A stretch of DNA of 64,000 nt from Trichomonas vaginalis G3. Taxonomy: Eukaryota > Parabasalia > Trichomonadida > Trichomonadidae. Where the stretch lies: positions 15,438,001-15,502,000 of the forward strand of contig NC_067205.1 in assembly GCF_026262505.1 (NCBI RefSeq), written 5' to 3'. The notes under the pieces are model-generated. The model was not told where the DNA came from. It saw only the letters and a list, made by a program, of their open reading frames with translations, and made no database searches. The position numbers and the translations under genes were made by a program. Shown here piece by piece: positions 51,706 through 63,800 of the stretch. Numbering within the stretch: the stretch's first letter is position 1; each line of letters starts with the position of its first letter.

Positions 51706-51873
51706 TTATGAAAAAATCCATGTCTTATAAGACGTCTTATGAAAAATTTCTGCCTTGTAGTTATACATTAATATTTTATTGTTTAAATAAGTGGAATTAT
51801 TTTGTCTACTAAATCAAAAGTTCTTTCAAAATTGAAAAAAGTATTCAAATTTTTTAGGTCATTTTTTTTATTC

Positions 51874-54800
51874 ATGGACGAAATTGTATTTCCAAAAGAT
51901 TTTGTACAGACCCAAAAGGCTGTTCAACGATTAAAAAGCATTAGAGAAAAAACACTTGCTGGAATTCCTGTTCTCCTTAATGGTCCAACAGGAACAGGAA
52001 AAACTTATTCTGCTAAAATTGCATTGGGCGATGCAATAATTTTCAATTGCAGCCAAGAAACTACAGTAGATCAGCTCATTGGTAAAGTCATATTACAAAG
52101 TTCAAGTACAGAAATAACAAAATTTGAAGAAGGCCCATATACAATTGCTTATAAAGAAGGACGTTCCATTATTCTAGATGAACTCAATTTAGCATCAGAA
52201 GAAATTTTACAATTCCTAGAAGCATCACTTGATCAGGATTTTTTGGTTATTGAAACAAACAATGGAAATCCTCATAAAATAAGAAGAAATAAGAATTTCA
52301 AACTTGTTGCAACACAAAATCCAGCTGAAGATGATTATATTAAAAACAGAAATAGATTATCAGCGAAATTCTTATCAAAATTCAGTATAATCAATTTTGA
52401 TCCTTTTGATTCTGACGAATTACGTATTATTGCTCAATCAAAATTGATTGATAATGAAACAACTCAAAGATTACTTGAATTTCATGATTCATGCAAAATT
52501 AAGGAATCAAATTCATACAGAATGTTCACTGTCAGAGACATTAAATCTACAATACACAATGTTTCAAATCAAATATCATTGCCACTATCTATTTATTTAA
52601 CATACATTGCAGGTTTCCCATCATCAGAAAGATCAAAATTAGAAGATTTACTCAAAATATCACTAGGAATTGATTCAATTCCACAGCTTCCAAGAGTAGA
52701 TTTTGATTCAACAAACTATTTCAAGAATCGTGCTTTAACAAATGCATTGTCAATATCAAACTTTTTATGCATTCAAAAAGCCAAACCATTATTAATTGTA
52801 GGTGAAGTTAATTCAGGAAAAACAACACTGGCAAAATTAATATCACAGGATTTTCATCCAAAGAGATCTCCACCACGAACTGTTATTTGCACTCCAGAAA
52901 CAACAATTTCCGATTTAATTGGAAAATATACAATTGAATCTCAAAAAGACAAAGGGATAGAACCTACAATTCCGTTACGATGGATTGATGGTCCAGTTGT
53001 AAATTCGATTTTAAATGGAGATGTACTTTTACTCGATAATATTTCAAACATTCAAAGCCAGGTTATCGAAAGACTGAACACTCTTATTGATACTTCATAT
53101 GCCCAAGGAAGTGAATTTATGATCAACGAAAGACCTGAAAAGCAAACAATTAATATTCATCCAGATTTCAGAATTATTGCAACAGCAAGCTATGAAACAA
53201 TCAAACAAATGTCACCAGCATTAATTAATAGATTTAGCATCGTCTTTCTTGATGATCAATTCAAATTAGATAACGAAGATTCACAAATATTCTTTGAATA
53301 TATTAGCAAGAGAATTCCCGATATTGCCTCAGAATTAATAAATCTTGATTTCAAAAGCAATGATAAATTTGTCAAAATCATTGAATGCGCTAATTCTTTT
53401 GTTAAATTACATCAGAGATTTCCAGATTTGCCAGGGCATGATATCATCCAATTTTTAATTAATGTTTTAATTGGTGATGAATATGCTTCAATTTCGGAGA
53501 GATTTATTGACACAGTAATTTCAAATATTAAAAATGACTCACCAACATTTCATTTCAATGAATCACCAAAGTTGAGAAAATTTATTGCAACTATAGTTAG
53601 TTTATTCTATATTGGCAAACATGTGGTTGTTCAATCTCAGACTGGATACGGAAAAACATCTGCGGCAGAGGCACTCGGATATATTCTGGATAAGAAAGTC
53701 ATCAAAGTATCATTCAATTCAGAAACACAAATAGGCGAATTGTTTGGCAACGCCGTTGTTACTGGTGGTGGATTCCAAGTCAAGAAAGGACCAATTGCAG
53801 AAGCTATATCTAATGGTTGCATATTCGTAGCAGATGAATTGAATTTGGCAGAATTAAACGTTCTCAAATCGCTGAGATTAGCAGTAGATTGCAATGGCGG
53901 TGATGAACTTGAACTACCAAACAACGAAGGAACAAAAAAAGTTCATCAAAATTATTTCTTCATTGGCTGCCAAAATGACATTTCGATGTTCGGAAGAAAG
54001 CGCCTTCCTGGTGAACTAACATCAAAGATTGTAATGATTGAATATCCGTTGCTTGATGAACAAGATTTACAAGGAGTATTAAAATCAATTATTTCTGAAA
54101 TGTCAGAAAATATCATTGATATCAATTTGATGAACTATCTCCAAAATCTTAGCACCTTGATGATGAACATCCGTAAATCAGAGCTGTTAAAGTCAAAACC
54201 ATGGTCATTCAGAGAAGTTCGAAGATTTCTTAGGAGAAATATCTCATTTAGAGAGAATAAAACATTAACACCTCACCATCATGCTGCATTTCAATTATTA
54301 AGTGTACATGATGATGAAAAACTACTAGAAATCATTAGAGTTGTTTCTATTGCCTTCAATTTATCTCCAGAACAAGAACAACAACTTATAACAGATATGA
54401 AAAGTAATGTTCAAGTTGAATTCATTGAAAACAGTCCAAATTGCATTTTGAGAAAAGGAACTGTAGAAATAACTGCTCCAAAACCAGATGTTGATATCAA
54501 TATTGAACTCAATCAAGTCTGGGAGACATATTTCAATATGAAAATCATTGATTCTCAAGAACCAATTCTTCTTGTTGGCCCATCTGGATATAAAGAATTT
54601 ATTGCAAAGCACACATCAAATAATCAAAAATGTGTAACTCTCAATAAGGATTCAACAACATCTTCTCTTATTGGAAACATCATTTTAACAGATAGAAAAT
54701 CAGTAATTGCTTCATTAATGGATATTTTATCTAGAATTGGAAACAATATTACAATATTTGATAGAGCAAATACTATTAAGAAGAAAATCTTTGCACAGAA

Positions 54801-57800
54801 ATTTGAAATTTCAGAATTTGAATCATTAATAAATGATCTTATGCAACTTTCATCAATGCATAATGTAATTGAGCAAATCAAAAGGAATATTTTAGAAGCA
54901 ATTCAACAAGAAAATGATGAATCAACATTTCTTTCATATTATACAACAGTATTCACACCTGGATTAATCACATCAGCTATTCTTCAACAAAACACTTTAA
55001 TACTTAAGAATTTTTCACATCCATCTGTTGCAGTTACAGAAAGACTCAATGAACTTTTTGCAATCAATCCAGAGTTAACATTAAATGAAGATTTCACAAA
55101 CACAATCATTCCTTCTGAAAATCCAACAATTAAGATCACTTCTGATAAATTTAGAGTAATTGCAACATGCACTGTAGATGAAAAGAACAAACTTTCTGAT
55201 GCAATGCTTTCAAGAATGACTATTGTAAAAACAAAAGAATACAAAAATGAGGATTTTAAGTATATTCTCAATGAAAGCTATATTGAATACATATCAGATC
55301 AGGAATCAAATTATACAACAAATCAAAAAATTGTTATCAATCGTCTATGTGAAAGAATTTCTAAAATTGAAAAAGATACTTCTCCCTTCACAATTTTTTC
55401 AATGGCATTGTATTGCTATAATATAATTAATATTAAACCAGCATGCGGACCATTGCAAACACCTTTGATATTTAAGGAAGGGAAAGTTATATGCAGTAAT
55501 CTTTTCTCCATTCCTGATAGGAGAACAGAAAACAGAAAGGGAATTGTTTTTACAGAGTCAATTCAAAAGATGACAGAATCATTATTCATTTCTGCAGTTA
55601 TTAAATATCCAACAGTGGTACAAGGAGCTAATGGTGTTGGAAAATCACATGTTATTAAGTATCTTGCATCGGTTTTCAATGCTGATGTACTTACGATTAC
55701 CATTTCAAACTTAACGACTATTGAAAACGTTTTTGGTCACAATGAATTGTCACAAACAGAAAATGGAACATCATTTGGATTTAAACCATCTGCATTTCTC
55801 GACAAAATCACAAATAATTCGAATACTGGCAGACCAATTTGGATTGTCTTTGAGGAGTTGAACCAAGCTTCGAACTCACTTCTTGAAGCTCTTGCACAGG
55901 TATTTGACCCAGAATCCAATACTGTAACATTACCAAATGGAGATATCGTTCAAAAAGTCGATTACATGGTATTTGGCTTAACATCAAAGCAGTTGATCAA
56001 TGATACAATCATGAAGCAAGCAATTGTTTATAAACAAGATGATTATCAGGAAAAGGAATTTGTTACTATTTGTCAAGAAATTGCTAATAACAAGAATATG
56101 AAATATGCAGTTAATGATTTTCCTCAAGCTTTATACAAACTTAAGATTCAACAGAAAGACAATCAATCTCAGATACCAATAACTATAAGAACATTTAAAT
56201 TGTATTTGAAGCTAATTAAGTCATTACCTAATTCTACAAAAATGATTCAAAGCAAATTCCTAAATATTCCTATGGATAAAACAGATTCTGAAATTAAAAT
56301 CGGAATTGAATCTAATAAAATGATGATCAATGGAAAAAGATTTAAATATCACATTGATGATATCAGAACAAAATGTCTTGTTCAAAATCTCACATCTTCA
56401 CAGAAGGAACTATTCTTAATTTTGAATTCGATTATTTCTCAACCAATTCCTCTTATTGTTCAAGGTAAAACAGCTACAGGTAAATCCCATGCTGTTCAAT
56501 TATTCGCAGAGGCAGCTGGAAAAGAGGTAACAGTGCTTCAACTAAATGCAGATACTTCAGATTCCATAATATTCGGAGGTTATAGACCTCTATCAGAATT
56601 GAAACCAAAACAAAGATCAGAGATTCTCGGCGAAATCAAACAAATAAATCCAGATATACAAGTTACAGGATGGACACCAAGCGCTCTAAAGGCTGTTTGC
56701 AAGAAACTTGAACTCGAATTAGACTCTCATGGAGAAGATGATCAGAAGAAAATCAATAATTTAATTAGAAGAATAACGAATGATTGCCAGTTCTATAACA
56801 TGATAGAAAAGTACGATTCAGTAATTGTTTCTGCAATGAAGTCAGGAAAATGGTTGCTTCTAGATGGTATTGAAGCATGCCCGTCAAATATATTTGACAG
56901 AATTATTTCTCTATTATCACCCAAACCAAAGTTAAATCTTTATGAACATGGATCAAATAATATTATTGAAGCTCATAAAGATTTCAGAATAATAATGACA
57001 TACAATCCATTTGATGCATTGCACAAAGGAAATATTTCTCAAAGCGTATTAAGTAGGTGTTTCATTTATAACCTTCAACTAATTGATGAGTCATTCATCT
57101 CTTCATTCATTGTTTTATATGGGCAATTAGTTTCTGCTGAGAGAAGTATCTTTGCATCTGAAGAAGAAATGGTTCAAACTATTGCAAGAATATCAAATAC
57201 TCATTTGCTCCAAAAAGGAAGTAAATTTGGTGAATTTACTATAATTGATGGAAGAACATTAATTAAAATCGCCAAATCACTGATTTCATTTGTCCCATTA
57301 AATGAAGAAAAGATATTAAATGCATTATATGCTAATTATGGGAGAGGACTATCCATTCAAGAAGATCACAAAGAAGAAATCATAAATCAATTTAATACTA
57401 AAGTTGATGAGAAATATATGAAACAAATTCCAACAAAATCTGTTGTAAAGAGCACAGAAATCAAAAACCTTATTGAATCACTTCAAAACTTTAAGAGAAG
57501 TCAAACACTAAACATCGAATTTATTCTTTCTCATCTAAACATCATCGAATTTGGAGAACTTGAGCAGTTAAAGCCTGTTGTTAACAAGATAATTAGTGAT
57601 CAAAAAATTTACAGAAGCAATATGAACTTCTATCGAGATGTAATGGTTTTGATTAGCGATTTTATTAGTTTCATTACATGCAATAATGCCGAAATTATTA
57701 AGAATAAAACTGTCGAAACAGTTAATGCTAATGAATTTCCACAAATTGATTTATTCAAAAGTCGTTCCAAAGCGATCATATACCTTCTTGAAAATCGAAT

Positions 57801-60800
57801 CTTCAATTTTGAATTGAAATACTCTGCTTTAGATTTAAGATTAATTGGAGAATTAATGATGGAAAATAATGTCAATAAGTTGATATCAATTCTTATCAAA
57901 TCACCTACAATTGGAGTAGAATTCTTTAAGAAAGGAACATTCTTTGAAATAGTTGCAGAATATTTAATGTTTTTACGGTCAAATGGTCCATTTTGGATGA
58001 TCGGTACTGGAGATGCTGTTCAGAAGAATGGCATTACATTTGAATTCGAAAATAATGTACTGAAGAAAGTTCATGATAAGTCCACACAATATGAAGTTGA
58101 AAACACTCAAAATTCGTTGCTGGAAATATTAATACAAATAACTGGACATGAAATTCAAATAGAAAGTGAACTTGATAACGAATGTATTGATTATGATTTT
58201 ATCAATTCTATTATGCAGGATTCAAATTCAATTATTTATACATCAATTTTCAATGATATTCGTTCAATGAAAGGATTCCTTAGAGATTTTTATGCAGAAG
58301 CATTCAATATTTCCTGTGATATCATTTTCAAGCAAAATTACAGACTATTTTCAGATTGGAGTGCAATTCTGAAATACATTGCGACAATATCAAAACAGAA
58401 CCACATTTCTCTTACTTCAGAATTTTGGAACAAGATTGCCAAGAGTCATCCTCAAATAGTGACAGCAATTATTAACTTCAATCTTAAACAATTCCAAAAT
58501 TCTCCAATTTTATGCGATTTTCAGTCAAGGCTTGAAAAAATTAATTTAGAAATTGATGATTCTGAAAATTCAAGTATTCAGAGGAGAAAACGTCAATTAC
58601 AAAAGATCAACGAGTATATTAATAAGAAAGAACCACACTATGAAGTATTAAAATGGTTCATTGATAAGGGTATATTCAGCACGAATATTTCATCAACTAT
58701 TCTTGCATTAATGATAGATTATGCCAAAATAGAAATTTATATTCCAAAGAAGTTTAATATCAATGAGTTTGGAAGTCTTTACATAGATAGCGAAAACAAT
58801 GAACAAACAGATTGGTTCTTTTATATTGCAAAACATTCATACATTATTTATCTTATAAATCAGCTGAAGCAAACAAAATCTTTATATGCTATCAGAGAAT
58901 TAATGAAACATTACACACAATTAAAATCAAAATTCATGAAGCTTTATAAATTGGATCAAGAAATTTTATCTGAAATTCAACAATCATCGACAAAAGAATT
59001 ATTTGAAGGATTATCATCATATCCAGAGCTATTTGATTATGAAGCATTATCAGATAAATTTGATATTATGATTGATCTTGAAAAAGCCAACTCTCCAAAT
59101 TGGAAGAATACAATAGAAAAAGTGCTTGAAATCGTACCTCCTTCAGTTCCAATCTTATATCCCACTCTTAATGATGACACATTTCAATTGTTTATTGAAT
59201 TTGCTCCAAAGATTTTCAAAGGAGACAAAGATTGGCCAGTACTTCAAAATATCCTTAAAAAACAGAATCCAAAGTCATTTTCTGAATTATGTGAAATCAT
59301 TGATGATAATGTTGAAGATGATGAATTAATTCTATTGAAATCAATATGCAAAAATAGAAATGAGCAATTCCAAATCAGATTGTATGATTTGGAACTTTTT
59401 AAGGCTAATCGAAAAGAATATCTTCCACTTCAAACCCTTCTCTTTGAAAAATGTAAGGAAACAGAAAGCTTTTTGGATATTTCAGATAACAAAATTACAA
59501 TTGGACTAGTTATTTCAAGATTATATTCTAATTTAACACTTGTTCAATTAAATGGGGATGGAAATAGCAAAGCTATTAAGAATTTTATATCACCACTATA
59601 TAAATCTGCTTCGAAGTTATTGTTTCAGATTATGGATATTGCAGAGGATTCTAATATTGATAACATTTTTAATACATTCAATTGGAATAAGGAAATTGAT
59701 GAAGATGATATACATGATCTATCAAAAACAGCAAAATTCCAAATGCCATACTTCTATCAAGGCTTTGTTCATTCAAAAACAAAAGAAATCGTTTATTTAT
59801 CACAAGAACAACTGCCAGATTTTATAGATTCTTCACTTAAAAGGATCAAAGAGTTGTTCGATTTTATCAAAAATTTCAAAAATGGTCAAGATAATTTGGC
59901 ATCAACTCTTATTAACGGATGCTTGGTAACAATCGAGAAGTTTGTCGAAAACAGGAAATATCAACAACTTTCAGAAATTGTTGGTGAATTTTATAGATAT
60001 TTAGTCAGAAACTTTGATATTGAGATTATTAATGAACTATATCATAAACCGAAATCTGAAGAATCTGATATGCTAAGGAAATTATTTTCTACAGTATTTT
60101 GGAATCCAATTGGTACGTTTGGTTTTTATGTCAACAATGAATACAACAAGAAACTTCACGAATTGCAAAGTGATATTGAATCAAATGACGAAGAGTTGAA
60201 TTCAATAAATCAAATTGATTTTATTACGCAGTTTGATACATGCTTGAATAACGATAAAACCCAATTTATGAATAAAATTAATGAAACGAAACTTGATCGA
60301 ACAATTATGCAGTATTGGATGGTTTATTCTTCTCATCTCCTTTCTTTTTGTAATAATTTACCAACAATTGATTATTTAGAAAATACTGATGAGTACGATT
60401 TCAGCCTTTCAGAATTTATTAAGCTTTGTGATCAAAAGCTTGAATATGCCAATTCCATTAGCAGAGAATTCGTAGTTCTTATTAAGAAAAATAAAGATCA
60501 AGACTATTTTGAATACATAGATGAAGAATCCAATCAGCATAAAATAAAGTGCCAGAAAGAAATAGTTGCAATTAAAGCGTCAGATACTTTTCAATTTGAT
60601 GATAAATTATACGAAGTCAAAACTATTGAAATTCCAATTTATAAAGAGGCAATTCAAATAGATAAGTTTGATTACAAAAAATTTATTGAAATCCAGAACA
60701 AACTTAAGAATTCTTTGAAGAATAACAAAGAAAGCATCATTCCGAACATAGGCGTTATCAAAGTTCTATTTGGTTCTAAGAATTCAAATGAGTTTCGATC

Positions 60801-63800
60801 TTTTTTGGAAAAATTCAATAATAATTGTAATAACTACGATTTCCTTTCAGAATTGAAGCAGTTTGGAAAACCAAAATTCAGCTTCGATAAGAATGAAAAC
60901 CTGAAAAATACATCAAATTTCTTAGAAGAATTGAATTCATATGCCAATAAAATTGAAACATTAATGAACGATAAAACTGATAATTCGAAAGATATCATCA
61001 AAATCGAAGAAATTCAAAAAATTAAAATTACAAGTAACCCATTTTCATATCCAGAACTATCTGAAAAAGATTTCAAATTTAATTTTAATAAAATTAACAA
61101 AGCGAATCTTTTCATGCCAGCAATTATTGTTGATAATGACAACATTCAGTGCACATTTGCAGACATAGATATATCATTAATGAATATATCACAAATAGAA
61201 TTAACACCATTCGTATTTGCTATTCCTATAATTGGACATGTTGAAAAATATAAAATTAATCTCCACCAAGATAAAGAATGCTATTTTGATTTGGAATTCG
61301 AAAAAGATAAAATCAAATTGAGTGTTTCAATCAACTCCCTTCCAAAACAAATTCCTGAAATAGGAGCAATTCTTCAAATTTACGATATATCTATCCCAAT
61401 TAGAATCAAATTCAGCTACAGGGATGTAAAACTCTTTATCATGTCGGAAAACAACACATTTATTGAAGATAAAGTTCATGATTGTTACATGATTAATAAA
61501 CCAGTTATGTTTAAAGATGAAAGGATTAAATTATCAATAACTGATGAAGAAGGTACTCCAATCGAACACTCATTGTGCTTTACCAAATTTACAGGATCTA
61601 AACAAATTGAACCACCAACATTAAATTACAATAATTGCATTTCTCAAATTAGCTTTAATCGCCCAATAGATGTTAATATGAGTATAAATGCAGATATTGA
61701 ATCATTTAGTTCTCAAAAAATATCAATGAAAACAGAACTCATTGAAAGATATATTTCATTGAATCTATATAATCTGAGTTTGACCGAATTCGATGACAAA
61801 GAATTTACATATGCAGGTAATTTAGCGTGCACATATTACATTTTATTCAGTACATATAATGAATTTGATGAAGATGAGTTAACAATACAATTTGTTCCTC
61901 AATCTGAAAATCTCCTTATAAATGTCATAAATGATGATGGATCTTCAAATACTTCATTGTTCAAATCCAAAACTATTGGAAATAAAATTGAAAAAATTGT
62001 CACTTTCAATATGCATTTCAAGGATTGGCAAACAGATTTGAGTCAAATAATTGTTCGAGCTTCTTTTGCAAAAGGTTTTGGTTCTATTCAAAAGGTTATT
62101 AATGTGATTCCATGTTTCGTCAATATCGACAAATCGAAGTTCCGTTATCGGATACCTGAAAAACGCCGTGAATATCCATCTCCAAAATGCAATGCCAAAA
62201 TAATCGATTTGGAATCGAACGCTCAATGCATCATTCATATTAATCAAGCCATTCAATATCAAAAATTCTGTATAGTAACACCATTTTGCTATCATGAAGA
62301 GTATAAAATACCAAATTGGAATATTGAAATTAAATATAATGAAAATTCAAAACAGGTATTTATTCCTACTGATGCTAAGAAATATATCGAATATTTTGTA
62401 ATTTTGGAAAATAGCAGCTATGGTGTTCGAAAGGATCAAATTCAACCAGGATGGAACATAATCTGTTGCAGGCTCAGTGGTTCTCAAAATTCCAACCAAA
62501 ATAAAAATCATTATCCAATTGATCCGAAGTTTGATGGATGCTGGTTCCCATTTTCCATAGATTTTGAAAAAATTAAGAAAATTATTTCAAATCATAATAA
62601 TATACATAAATTAGTAGCGCAATTGATGATATTTATTAACGAACAAACAAAAACTTTGTTCAATGGATTAAAACAAGGAAAAGTAGATATTGAAAAGAAA
62701 ATTAATATCGTTATAGATATTTTTGCAAGAAAAATTAAAGATATTCAAGAAAAAGGAAATCATTTCTTCAAAATATTTGATTATCAAAGTGCCATATATG
62801 AAGCTCATAGCATAATTCAGCCGCCAATAATGCAGTACGATAACCAAAAATTAAACGATATTGATCACCAATTTAAATGTGCAATTGCCAATAAAATCAT
62901 TGGATTATCAGCTGAGAATCAATTCAAAGCAATTAAAAGAATTGTTTTAAATTCAAATGAAAATCTTGAGAATGAATTCTTGGAAAGTTTAGAAGCGTTT
63001 AAAAATTATGAAGATAAAGAGGAAATCAATTCATTCATCAAAGAAATAATAGAAAAAGCATATCTTCAATTCCTTAACAGCATTGTTGGAGAATTTTCAC
63101 AAGATTCGGCTTTTAAATATATTGCAGTTCAAGAAAATAATGTTAATGGAATTAATGAATTCAAGCGAGAAAAAATTAATCATTTTCTTCTTCACTCAAC
63201 AAGAAATGAGTCAATTTCAAGCATTAATGCAGCATTGGCTGTTATTCCAGCAGAACAAACTTTGGAAAATATCGATATTATTCTTGAAAATTCATATCAG
63301 TTATGCATGAATCTCCCACTTTATATTCTTTCAATATTAGAAAATAATGCCACAATAGATAATGCTAAAAAAATATTCAATTATTTAAATGCAATAAATG
63401 AGTGGATTACTAAAATTGATCATAACAATCCATTTAAACCTAAGACCGAAAAGTTTAAGAGCTACTTCAACCTTATGAATGAAATTTTATTCGACAACAG
63501 CGGATCTTCATTTGAAAACTATATCCTTCCGAAAACAATTAGGCCTAAATCAAAACAAATTTGGAGCTTAGAAAATACAATTCTTTTCAGCGAAACAATA
63601 GAAATTGAAGAAACAATCGAGGAGACATCAAAGGAAACAATTGAAAAAGCGAAAGTTCAAATAAACAAAGAAATTGAAACAAAAGAAACTGGGGACGGAA
63701 CAAAAACAAGAGTTGTCTCAGAATTACAAACAAATGAAGTTCAAAAATGGATCCTTGATATGATGTCAAACCCATCTAATGATATAAAAGTTTGTTTTAG

